Assembly (NCBI GenBank): GCA_963669155.1
Contig: OZ022577.1
Coordinates: 27,187,865-27,251,864 of the forward strand
Source: Arbacia lixula
Lineage: Eukaryota; Echinodermata; Echinoidea; Arbacioida; Arbaciidae
DNA: 64,000 nucleotides
Reading direction: 5' to 3'
Below the pieces are notes generated by a model, which saw only the letters and a program-made list of their open reading frames with translations, was not told the origin of the DNA and ran no database searches. Below, one piece after another: positions 1-12,700 of this stretch; the stretch's first letter is position 1; the number at the start of each line of letters is the position of its first letter. The position numbers were made by a program, and so were the translations under genes.

Positions 1-2958
1 GCATATTTCTTTCTTTGGTGCACAAGCTATTAATTATTTCCTCTAGATCTGACAGTTATTATGAAGGTTACTTATTCTAATACTACAGTATTGAGCATTC
101 AATGATTTTCCTTCATGAATGGTATATATTACCCCATTTTCTGGCATGCTTTCTTTCAAGCTTTTTTTTTAAAGACCATAAGAATTAATTGTTCATGCTT
201 TTAAACTCATTCTTCATATTTAAGACAAAATACACCCATTCAAATCTATCATGGTGCAAACCATTTTGGTACAAGAAAAAGTTTGCTTGTTCTCCAAATT
301 TACAGTATTAACCAGTCTTGTTTACATCTTAATTATGATTCAATCTATGTTATTATTCAATAATGATAAACTGCTAGGAATATCTTGAAATGTTAAGCCG
401 TCAGGAGAGTGTACATAAAGTGCTTCATTTTCGTATCTCATATTCAATATACCGATAAACATTTGAGGACTTACATGCTCACTGTGATTATATGGTTACG
501 AAAGAATAACATTCTAAAATGATATATTTGTATAAAGGTACTTTACTTTATACTTTGAGTGTGTCTTTGTACATTTGCAGTAGCTCTGTTGCCCCGTAGG
601 AAATCATTGTAAAATGAGACAATGTTTTTTTTTTAGATAAATTCTCGATATTTCTAGCACTGTGTGCACCTTGTTCCCTTGCCCCCATTTTTGACACATC
701 CTGTGTTTTTGTGGCCATTATTCATGAAAGGAGCTTGTATGAATACATGTCTGTCTATAGTCTGAATTATCAATAGGAGCTAGCTCTGACATCGACGGAA
801 GATGGACTGAAATAGATTGTTCAAATACATCCAGATGTCGGCCTACCCATTATAATGATGCCTCCCAACATCCTATTAACAAAATAATTGTTACATAGGA
901 TGTTAGGGGGAAAAGAGCGCAAGTTCCTAGATCCATGATCACTTATACAATGTTGCTTTACCAAAACAAGAAAAAGGCTTTTAGGCGGGGCGTGGCTAGG
1001 TATTAATGTCAAACACGCGTAAAAGAACAATTTACTTCAGGAAGACAGAATTTATCAGGAAGTCGATTGTTCTGTGTGTCCTTGTTATCAAACACAATGT
1101 TATGGAATATGTATAGAAGCTTCCTTCATGGCTATCTTGGCTGATGTGCCCACAAGCATGTAACGGTGTGACACATTGAGCATATTCTGTTTTTATAAAT
1201 TCATACAATGGGTAACGTCAGAAAAGGAAAGTCCAATACTTTTCCTGTATTTCCAGCATTTTCCGTTCTGTGACCCTGGAAAGTATGATTGAACAAGCTG
1301 ATGATTTACCGTGTGACTGGAAAATTATTAGTAGTACCGGTAGTCTCTTCGAATATAAAACTGGTGGAGCTTTATGTCAGTTTTAGTGTTGTTATACGCC
1401 ATAGACCAGAATATTACTTCATGCAATTTTGTTTATAGTATGGCTATGCAGTCAGCGTAGGTTTTTGTTCTAGAGTGAAGGAAAAACAATCTTGTGTAGA
1501 TACCCGTACCCTGTTTTTTTGTTATGCTGTCCTGCCTCCTACAAAAAAAGGAAGAGTGATATTACCGGACAAGCAAAAAAACATCATGAAGGACTGTACT
1601 GGAGAGGGAAAGATGAATGTCTGCACCAGCTTAATAGAGGTTCCTTAAGTTCCAAGATTAGATTATTTATTAAGATTGTGGTTAAGCAAGGGGTGAGGAG
1701 AACTTTGGGATTGGTTTGAGTTTGCTTTGGTGTCGATAGAGTTTGCATGCCTAGGCTCAGTGTGACCATCATGGTAATGGTTCAAATGGCAGGAGGCTGC
1801 TCATTATGCCCCTTCTCATTTCCACTTGCTCTCTACTCCTTCCCCACCCTGGTCTGTACCTAAACCTCACCAATGCCACTTTCCATTTCTCCTAACCCTT
1901 ACCCCTAACAGTACTCCTACTCCTAACCATGCTCCTACCCTTACCACTAGCTACCCATTACCTTACCCCTAACCCTACCCCTACCCCCTACCCGTACACC
2001 TACCCCTACCCCTACCCCTACTCCTACCCACTACCCCTACCATCTACCCCCTACCCCCTACCCCCTACCCCCTACCCCCTACCCCCCTACCCCCTACCCC
2101 CTACCCACTACCCACTACCCACTACCCCCTACCCACTACCCCCTACCCCCTACCCCCTACCCCCTACCCCCTACCCCTACTCCTACCCACTACCCCCTAC
2201 CATCTACCCCCTACCCCCTACCCCCTACCCCCTACCCCCTACCCCCTACCCCCTACCCCCTACCCCCTACCCCCTACCCCCTACCCCCTACCCCCCCCTA
2301 CCCCCTACCCCCTACCCCCCCTACCCCCTACCCCCTACCCCCTACCCCCTACCCCCTACCCCCTACCCCCTACCCCCTACCCCCTACCCCCTACCCCCTA
2401 CCCCCTACCCCCTACCCCCTACCCCCTACCCCCTACCCCCTACCCCCTACCCCCTACCCCCTACCCCCTACCCCCTACCCCCTACCCCCTACCCCCTACC
2501 CCCTACCCCCTACCCCCTACCCCCTACCCCCTACCCCCTACCCCCTACCCCCTACCCCCTACCCCCTACCCCCTACCCCCTACCCCCTACCCCTTACTCC
2601 CTTACCCTCCCCCTGCCCATTACCCTACCCCTACCCCTTCCCATATTCCACCGCCTTCTCTAGAACTCGCCTATCCTATCCCTTCCATTCTGACTTTGTA
2701 ATGGTAACCACCTGCCATTTTAATCCCTACAGCCCGCCCCCATGATCCTGAGAAGTACCCTTTCATACAAATTTGTGTGTTCCTTGGTAGAGACATCTGT
2801 GTCAACCAAAGTGTCCCAACCATGTGTATCATACTCACCATCCAACCATCATCCAAGAAGCCAACCATGTATGTCAAGTTAAAGGACAGCCTGTGACGCT
2901 TGTTTCTTTTGTTTTTCTTTCCTCTGTTTCTCCCGTTAACGTGTGGTTGTACGTCTAG
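1..2958. other. Intron of the SLC6 gene or its upstream flank, no exon recognised
   Basis: No reading frame here resembles the SLC6 segment that should precede the first visible exon, so the missing 5' exons probably lie left of the window. Apart from the CCCCCTA satellite (about 1925-2645) I see only AT-rich unique-looking DNA. The earlier exons could in theory be short and missed. Confidence 0.5.
1925..2645. repeat. (CCCCCTA)n satellite
   Basis: A 7-bp unit CCCCCTA is repeated almost without error from about 2043 to 2594. It is flanked by looser CCCTA/CTCCTA variants and by CCCTAA-like pieces around 1895-1980. The minus strand reads GGGGGTA and is a strong candidate for G-quadruplex formation. 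An open frame of 244 codons across it (Tyr-Pro-Leu-Pro-Pro-Thr-Pro repeats) is a by-product of the repeat, not a gene. Confidence 0.95.
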
Positions 2959-3624
2959 GTCCCGGCTTGGTGTTCATAGCCTATCCAGAAGGCATATCCC
3001 AGATGCCTGTGGCACCACTGTGGTCCTTCCTCTTCTTCTTCATGCTCATCATTCTTGGGATTGACAGTGAGGTAGGTTCATTCTCCTTCAACCGTTAGTG
3101 CCTCATACAGTGTGACATGCACTACGTCTAAGCAGCTTGATAATATAATTTTAAAAATAAAGGAACATTTAGTAAAATGTTTGCATCCAAAGGCAGGGTT
3201 TGCCTTTAACTTATATTTAAGGAGGCCAGCATGGCCACTTGACTGAGAGATCCAGGTGGCCCAGACTGAGCTATGAACATTTTTTCTGTGGCCAGCCAGG
3301 CCACTGATTTAAGAGTTTCAGGTGGCCATTGCCCCTCAGGCCACCATTAAGGGCAAACACTGGAAGAATAGAGAATTTGCTCACAACTACAACATCACAT
3401 CCTTGTAGCAGGTTATCATATAGTATTTGTAGAGTCATTTGTTATTCTTGATTTTTACTTTGTACCAATCTGTTATTTTCTTGTTTTATTAACAAGAACT
3501 TGGTATTGTACTGAGCTGCCCCTTAAATATCCAGACATGCCAACCAGTACGATTTTGTCGTATTTAGTACGATTTTTAGAACTGAATACGACAGTACGAT
3601 TTTCCTTTAAAAAATACGATTTTC

Positions 3625-3705
<81 letters not shown>

Positions 3706-6700
3706 TTATTTTGTGTGTGTGCCATATTCAATGGCGAAATGCCCATTCTGTTTTGTAAGGTATCCTACCAGCATCTCACATTAGCAATTTGGGGATGTTC
3801 ATTGGTTCATTGAGCACACCAGTCATGACAAAATCATGCATATGCAACCAATGCTCCATAAAAAATGCCCGATGTAGGAACTGTAAGAGACATTGATCCG
3901 TTTTTTTTTTAAATACGGTTTTTGTTGGTAAAATACAACATTTTGGATTAAAGAATACAGTTTTTGAACTCCAGAAGTTGGCAGGTCTGGTTTAGGTGAC
4001 TTCGCTGATCTTTATTCTAAGATCCAAATAGGTGCTCTCATACTATTGTGATAGCATGTGTTGCCACTTATACATTTGCTTTACAGCGAAGATGTCCCAT
4101 TATTGGTAATACTGTAATCGGTATGGGATGAAAAGAGTGAAGATCAGATGAAAGAGCAAACATTTCACTTTCCCATTGTTACCAGTAAAACATTTTTCTA
4201 ACATTTTCCTGGCTTGGGGCCAACAGGCCACTGGTCATGTTGAGTTTTCGTGAAAATCTGATTTTTCACTCAAAAATACGATTTTTGAGGATATTCAGTC
4301 TGATTTTTTGTGTCAAGAGGTTGGCATCTCTGAATATCCATTTGATCTGGCTAATTGATTCTAGGCCGCACATGCAGCTCAGTTGGAAATGCTTGCCACT
4401 GCACAGGACCACCATGAGCTCATGCTCTGGCCATATTTGAGTTGGTTGACCTTTTCTACCTTGAACTTTTGTACAGTTTCACATATTCAGAATCTCTTGG
4501 CATGTCCCCAAGTAATAACAATTACAATAATGATGTGTACCATCTCTTATACAGTACTACTCAAAGGGCCTGGTCATAATCCTGGTCTAATTTGAGCCTC
4601 GATAACATCATTTCCACTTATGTATCTAATCTGTGACGTACATGTTACTTCCAGTAGTAGGAGCAATCTTTTTACCACCACCTTAGTGGTCCAAAACTTT
4701 CTTGTGTAGAATCTATATCTGGATAAGTGGATACGGACATGAAAGTCGTATGTTTTATATGAAAGTAAAAATATTGATTGATTGATTTACACATAACTGT
4801 ACCCTTGTCACCCTCAAGCCAGCAGCCATGTGAATCATATTGAAGGAGTAGACATCCATTGGAAGTATATTGACCCTAATGATAAATATGTTATTAACCC
4901 TGTTATTTGAACCCTGCTTACTTTAGACACAAACATGAGAAAGTAAAGAAATATGAAATGAATAGTGAGCCAATGACAGGTTGAGTATATTTGCACAAAA
5001 TAAGAAAGTGCTGTCCAGGAGTAACACAGCAGCAGTATGCTGGCAAATAGTTCTTATCTATGGAATGATATTCACAAAATAAGAAAGACCTGGAGAAATA
5101 ACATAGCAGTGCATGCTGCAAACAATCCTCACCTCATGATAAAAAGTGTGCCAATGACTCTTGTTAGGATATCACAAAATAAGAAAGACACATACAGCAG
5201 TGCATGTTTACAAACAATCTATAACTGAAGCTGTAAATGGTTCAAACATACCCCTCCTTTTGGTAATCACATGATGTGTGTTGACAGTCAATATATAAAA
5301 ACAGCAATTGGTAGGGTTTATGCATGCACTAAGATTGTTGTTCCTCCTACTTCAACCTGGGCAGTCAGATGGCTTACTTTCTTAATAGAGTTCAACCTGT
5401 ATATAAAGACCATACATGAGAGATAGGCATTCTGGGCCCTGTTTCATAAAACTTACCATTGATAGTAACTTTGCTGTCAATGACAACTTCTACGGAAACC
5501 TTGAATTTTATTGGCTTTTGAGTGATGTTACCATGGTAGTTACCATTATATACTGGTTTCTTTGATACAGGCTTCAATGAGAAACAGTGTTCAAAGAAAC
5601 ACAGATGTGGTCTGTATAGGCAGGTGGTCTTTCTAGACAGGTGGGGGGGGGGGGGCTTAAGCAGGTTTCACTATATTGCAGTAAGGGTTCATGTCTCATA
5701 AAAAGGCACAACTTGAATCCAACTTGAAAACAGCTGGCATGTAATTGCACCTGTCTATAAAGACTACCTGTATTGAACTCTTTGTATGCTACGTATGATT
5801 CTTTTTCACGAGCAAGTCACACATTTCCCATAGAGCAAGAATTTATCTGGTACATAGTGGGTTAAAGACCACTTTTTTCTGTTTTTCTTTAGGGTGGTCT
5901 TTAAAGGTTTGACTGTTATGATTTTGCACTGCAGACTTGGCGTCGATAATTTAATGTCATAACAAAACAGCACATTTGTGTGACACATACCAAGCTATCC
6001 TAAGGTCGCATAACCCTTTGCAAAATTGCTAGGTCATTTCCAAGATATTTAACATTAATAATGTCTAAGCGGTTCTCATTCCTCTCCTGGGAATCAAGCA
6101 CTTAAATAATTCTTGAGTTCTCAATCTCAAAACAGGAACAAATATAAAGACATGTTCCCTAAGGATGTTTCAGCATATTTTGACAAACACTATTATACTT
6201 TCAAATCAGTCGTTCAATATTGCATGAAATGCAAACATTTATATGCCAAGTCTGAAGAGAGCCTGCAAGTCAACTGGAATTTCTTGAGAACTCCAACTAA
6301 AAACAAAATGTGGAAAATGGGCACTTTCATGTACTTTATGAATGTTGTTAACTGCATGAGAAATGTGTGCCATTCCAATGAGGTAGCACAGCTGGTATAG
6401 ATTGGATAATGGCTGTTTGTCGCTCCGTACTGAAGTATTGGCTCTGGGGACGCCAGTACTAGCCTGCTCTCCCCTCCCCTCCTGTCCTTCCCCCTCTCTT
6501 CCTCCTGTTCTTCTCCCTCCCCTTTCCCGAGCCAATTAATATTCTGAAGAACCAATGGACTGCATTTGATTGTGGCATATTTGTTAAGATTCACACATAT
6601 GTCTCAAGTTTTTTCTCTTTGTCCTTAAAAGATGTCCCCAAATGTTCAATCAACTTCTGTACATGTTAGATGTTCTGCCTTAACTCAGGTCAACTGGATG

Positions 6701-9700
6701 GTGTATATCTTCCCCCATTCACACTTTGTCCCTCAAGGGAGGCCAGAGAGTGCATATGGCATTAAAGGGGATTGAAACCTTGACAATGAGTTGAATGAAA
6801 GACAAAAACTCTGAGAAACAGATTGGTCAAAGTTACTGGAGAGAAATCAGACTTGTCACAAAGTTACCAGTATTTCTTAGCACTAGGCCTATAATTTTGC
6901 TCTGTAAATCCAAAAATAGAGAAATAATGCAGAGGTGATCTTGTTTCCTTCTGGTTCACAACTCAATTGAAAGCAATGGAAATCCTGTACCATGAATCAT
7001 TGCTAACCAATGGAGAGTTGCCCATGAAGATCAGAATTCAGTGCTGGTAATCGTCATTTTCAAAAATTCACAGCTCATCATTTTGCTCTTATTTTTTTCT
7101 CAAACTTTTCCCAATCCATATGTCTGATGTGACTGCTTTGATTCAATTCAACATAATATCTTGGGTTTGTTTCCCTTTAAACCATACCAAGACCCTTTGC
7201 GAAATGACCTTTGGACAGATGGATAGTGAGCACTAAGTAAGCACTGTGATTCAACACTCACTGTAATCACTGTGTATGCTCAAACATGGCATTGGGTAAC
7301 TTGGTAACTCTTCTTGGCACTGGAAGATTGCACTAATTTATCTGTCTTTGTTAATGAGTGTTATAGATTTATCTAAGATAAGGTTAGATGAATGGAGCTC
7401 ATAATCCATAAGATAAAGAGACTAGATTACATATTCATGACTTATAAAGACCAGGAAGGATTATCTGCATAACCAATATGTGTACTTGTACTTATGTGTA
7501 CGTGTTGTGTACTTATGTAAGCTTATCTAACATGCTGCATATGCATGCACAGTAGTAGGATTTAGTGCTAAGGTACCATGCCATCACAGCTAGAGCAGCA
7601 GCACAAACATGGTCTGTAGGGCAACACTTGTTTCATAAAAAGATTTTAGGTATTTAGTTCTCCCTATCGCATATAGCTCTCTGAATCTGAACCCGTGTGG
7701 CGCACTAATTTTTTACCTTTTATTCTTGGGATATGAACTTCCGATTCACGAACAGTCTATAGCCATTGTCTTGCTTGTGTCTTCTCATTCTTTCATTAGT
7801 CCATCCACAATCAATGTTGAGGGCTTGAGGTAGGCAAAAAGTTTGCCGTGAGTGATTGGTGATATATTTTTCAAGTCCTCTGTAACAACCCTTCCATTTT
7901 GATATTACGAGGTTTGCAAGGGTCGAAATTACAGATTCTGTGCTTTATTGCGTGAATTGATTACATACCAAACTCTTACCGGAAGTATACGTCCCAAGAG
8001 CAATCGATCAGATATCGGTATCGCAAATTGATATCGCAAATATATCGAATCCCAATATTCCTAATAGTTTTTCATGTGAATGTCTTGCAGGTATAAATGG
8101 GGCGGGGAATGGTGGGGGAAGGAGATAAAGAAACATACAGACAAAAGGGAGAGAGATATATTGCAAGTCGGTAAACAAATTTGCCATTTTCACATCCAGA
8201 TCTAAATTAACATGGTTTTGGTGGGTATAGAACAATGACAATAAACTAATAAATACTATTTAGAAAATAGCAAAACTTTCGGTAACACCATGTGGTTGTA
8301 TTCTTTCGGATAATTGGCCCACTTATGGGGTGAAGAAAGGAAAGGAAAGTGAAAAGTGAAAAGGAGAGGTGAATTTTTATATTTTATAACACTTACACAA
8401 GACTATTTGGAGCTGCACTCCAAGCTCTTCACCCACAAAGACAGGAAGCCGCCGGACACTCAACCAGGAGTCTACAAGATACCGTGTGAATGCGGTCAGT
8501 TCTACGTTGGAGAAACCGGAAGAAGCCTTAGGACCAGACTCAAGGAACACCAGACCAGCTTTAGACGGAACGAGTGGGAGAAATCAGCTATCGTCAAACA
8601 TGCTCAGCAACAGAATCATCGCATCGACTGGTCCAACGCAGAACTCATCACATCCATTAAGCACTGGCACACCCGGCGCGTGAGAGAAGCCATCGAGATT
8701 CTTCAACACGACACGGTACCACAGGAGAGCGGACTTGTGATCAACGATATCTGGATGCCACTTCTTCACCACGCACACCGGCAGCACCACCACGCACAAC
8801 GCACACGGGACGACGACCTACCCGAAAGCTCGGGGAATTGAATACGCCGCACTTTCGCGCCGTTTCACGCTCCAGTGCACACCGCGCATTCGCGCCGCAC
8901 TTTCGCACCTATTCAGCTGTTTCACGCTCTAGTGCACACAGCACATTCGCGCCGAAACGCTCTATTCTTATTGGCTGATTTCGGATACTCTCGGGTTATT
9001 TCGGATCCCTTCGGATCACATAAATACCCGGCGCGCTCGTTAGTTTCTTCGAGTTATTCTCCGGATGACGGACAGAGCACACTGCCCGAAACGTCGAGAC
9101 TGATACTCCCTCTTTCAGATTTTGAAAGAAATCTATAGTTAGTTGCAGAACTGACTATAACTTTTCTACACCTTTCTCATTTTCTTTTCTTGTCTTTTCT
9201 CTTTATCACTACTTTGTGACTAGTTCACAACTTTCATCAACACCCACCCTCTTCTTCTACCTCCATTCCATCCCATTTATTTTCGGTTTAAAACACCGAA
9301 AACTAAAGCTAAAAATAGTCTTGTGTAAGTGTTATAAAATATAAAAATTCACCTCTCCTTTTCACTTTTCACTTTCCTTTCCTTTCTTCACCCCATAAGT
9401 GGGCCAATTATCCGAAAGAATACAACCACATGGTGTTACCGAAAGTTTTGCTATTTTCTAAATAGTATTTATTAGTACACTCTCACCATGGAAACATTCA
9501 AAGAACATTTAATGACAATAAAGTAATGAAATGTGAAGTTAGTCTACGTATGAAGCTCATAATCTGTGAGCAACATTTCCCAGCGCAAGGAACTTGCATA
9601 TAGAGCAATCGTGTACATGCATAGATTTGCAGTAAAGCACATGCAATCTAACAAAACATAACAATTGCCAAATTATATTCGCTATGCACGACAGGTATCC

Positions 9701-12700
9701 TTTAATGGTAATGGTTAGAAGTGGTAGTTAAAACTTATTTTGCCTGTATTCATCATGTTTCTCAGTCATGTTTCATTTCAATGACTATATAGTTTTGAGA
9801 CAATTCCTTCATACGATCCTGAAATCAAATGAAAATGGGTCCAAAGGACATGACAGAACTGTCCTGGCGTGACTATACCTGTGACATTACCTGTACTTTG
9901 TGCAACCCATGAATTCATGTCCACCCAAGGATGTTTAAGCACATGGAACGCCAGCAGCCATTTAATTAATGCAGATTCATTGTACTCTGCTTCTAGTCAC
10001 AAAAGAACACTTTACAAAGATTTTGTCTTTGATCTCCCATGTTCGAAGCCACCGATTCTCTGGATGATTTTTGCCTGGATTTGACATATAAACAAAATTG
10101 GGGAATTTGGGGAAATAAGATCCTCACCCCATATATTTGGGCAGTTGTGATATGTAATATCTACAGTGCATAGAAGATTCAATCGAGGAATATTGTTACA
10201 ATATGGCAAAAAGGTTCTAAACGTGATATCAAGTTGCAGTACAAAAGTCTCAATTTCACAATGTTCCACATCACATTCCATTAAAAAATTGCATGAAACG
10301 TTACTTTCGGACAAGTAACATGAAAAACGTGCCCAGCTGTGCAGTATTTTCATCTCAAAAAGTATAAAATGTTGTAATTGCTTGTCCTTATTAACTACAT
10401 AACAAGCACTTAGTGACAAAGTTAAAAGTTCAGCAGCGAAAGCTGAATTGTATGCATGTATAGGAATGTGTATGACCTATTATAAAATCCAGGTGAATGT
10501 GACGCAATCGCGTATGCATCATGTTAAGAGCAGTCATGCATTTTAAGTGGCAGCATCAAACCTTGTTCAAAGGGATGGATATCCATGTACTTAAACATCC
10601 TTGGTCCAACTGTCTGTACTGTATTATTTTAGGACAAATTATACAACCAAGAAAAACAACAGTAAACAATACAGAATGACTGTTATGTTTGTGCACTGTA
10701 CCTGAATTAAAAAGGAAATTCAAGCAAAGTACTGATCCCTGGGTTACCGCTTAAATAGAAAAGTACAAGTACTGACATATTTGTTTTTAGGGGATTTAGC
10801 TGTACAACAGTGAAGCTTATTTTTTGTCCCCAATTTCACCCCCCCCCCCCTCCAGCCCATCCACTAGCTGTTACTCCATCTCTTTCTTCCTGTCTCTCTT
10901 TCCATTTCTCTTGTTCTTTTTCCCCTTCTGCTGTGTCCATGTCTGTCTAATGCCAGAGAGGGACAGGGAAGTTTAGAGTTCACCATGGAAGCATTCAAGG
11001 ACTGAATATCTGTCTGATGGTCTGTCACCATCTTCTAATTGTTTAGTGTTCACTAAGTCAAGCTACAGTGAAGCTGCAAATGTGCATTCAGCTACATGTT
11101 TTCTTTTTGGCAACCAACTGGGCTAGTAGGGTTTTGGGAATATTGCCCCCCCCCCCCCCCCCCATTTTAGTTGGGAAGATGAGCTTATATTATTGAATAT
11201 TTCTCAATATTTCATATTTGCAGTTTGTTGGTGTGGAAGGCTTTGTGACTGCATTCATCGACCTGTTTCCTAACTATTTGCTGAAGGGCAACAGGAGAGA
11301 ATACTTCGCCTTCTTGACGTGCTTAATGTTCTGCATAGGAGGCCTACCTATGGTTACTTATGTAAGTATCTAAATAATGATATTTGTTTATCATTAAAGG
11401 GTAGCCCATTTGCGCAAGTCATGAAACTGGGCAGGAATCAGTAATATATCCTAACAAGAACACAAGAACTTGTATGTAATCTCAGTCATACCTTCACTAA
11501 CCTTTTCAGAGAAATTGAAAAATTATCCTTGTTTAGATTTGAAAGGTCGCAACCATAGTCTACATTTGTGACCGCCCAGCTTGAAACCCACAAAAAGTCG
11601 AGGGTACGATTTTCTGTAATAGACCAAAATATGTCATTTGGGTTGACCATCAAATTTTTGAAATTTGTCCTATCTGAAAGAGTGAACATTCCTCTACCTG
11701 CTGTCAAAATTTGGTGGCATAAAACGAAACCGAAAGCGAGATAATAGCAGTTATTCTGGACCATATTTTTTCGGACAGGCACTGCTTTCGATCGAGTCGA
11801 TCGCGGAATTCGAACTCTGCATGCTCGTTGCTAGGGATGAAGATTTGACCTATTTTCCCACGGTCAGCAAATGCGTGTTGTGATTGGATGATAGCGCGGT
11901 CAACTGCTTCCGAGATACTTAATAGCTCTTTATCAATCGGGCGGGCGGGTCCTTAATAAAAATTCACAAGCTAAAAGATTGAATTTCAATTCAATCTGAT
12001 AAGTCCTTTATACCAGTTGCTATGGGGTTTTGATTCAGATTTTCATTGAAACTTCTGCTTCGTGCGCATGAATGAACCCAATGTTTAAATCCTCTTTTCT
12101 CCCTTTTCTGTGAAACTGCACCTCCAAAAACTCTTTCATTATAAACACTTATTGATTTGGTAAGTATGGTCCAATTTTGACAAGTTATATAGCATTTTAA
12201 AGCTTAGAACTTACTCTTCAAAACTTTGTCAAAAAGTGAAAATTTATGTTGGGCGACTTTTTGTGGGTTTCGAGCTGGGCGGTCACATTTATACAATATT
12301 GCAGTGGACAGCAGCATGGTGCTACGTATTGCATGCATTGCTCACTTCACCACAGACAGTGTAGAGTGGAGAAGCACTGTGTGTGCGGATTGTAGTCCCT
12401 GTCTCTGGGCTATAAGAACAGTAGAGGTTTTTGACACATCCAAAATCTACTTTGAAATCTAGCTATCAATGTAATTCCACTCTAAGTCAGTTTCCAGTTC
12501 CATTATTGGGAGGAAGAATAAATTGTATTTTCTTCCATTTTCTGTCTTTTTTACAACATTTTATTTGTTGAACTGCAAAAGCTCCACTTTTTAGACTGTC
12601 TTGTACATTGAAGGGTTGCAACTCTTGGTCAAAGATGAAGGGGAATTCATAGAGAGCGAAATGAAAACTAGTTTAATGAATACTGGTAATTACTTATAAC

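Larger units (their letters stand above)
8246..9510 (+). mobile_element. 5'-truncated Penelope-like element (GIY-YIG part only) with inverted terminal copies
   Basis: A perfect 164-bp inverted repeat (8245-8408 and 9313-9476) brackets a GIY-YIG endonuclease reading frame and a GC-richer 3' tail. The same 12 bases, AATGACAATAAA, stand at 8234-8245 and 9511-9522, which fits a target duplication. A 34-bp extension lies between the right repeat and the right duplication. Penelope-like retroelements are known for C-terminal GIY-YIG endonucleases, terminal repeats in direct or inverted order and variable target duplications. The reverse-transcriptase part is absent, so this copy cannot move by itself. 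The identical arms point to a recent insertion. Confidence 0.8.
3072..11223 (+). other. 8.2-kb intron of the SLC6 gene, with embedded transposons
   Basis: It contains the foldback element at 3532-4332, repeat pieces at 5387-5781 and the Penelope-like fragment at 8246-9510. The stretches 5800-8230 and 9530-11220 hold only low-complexity or unrecognised DNA. A 95-codon open frame at 6113-6400 resembles nothing I know and has no splice context. Confidence 0.7.

Noticed and set aside
1929..2663. 244-codon Tyr/Pro/Leu/Thr-rich open frame
   Set aside because: It is only the CCCCCTA satellite read in one frame; no start context, no splice sites, no family.
5640..5654. Poly(G) and similar homopolymers (10840, 11146, 16964, 27731, 36241, 62079) as signals
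   Set aside because: They occur anywhere in this genome, are error-prone in sequencing and show no consistent context.
6380..6450. tRNA-derived SINE: TAGCACAGCTGGTATAG looks like an A box
   Set aside because: No B box at the right spacing, no tRNA fold and no A-rich tail or flanking repeat seen.
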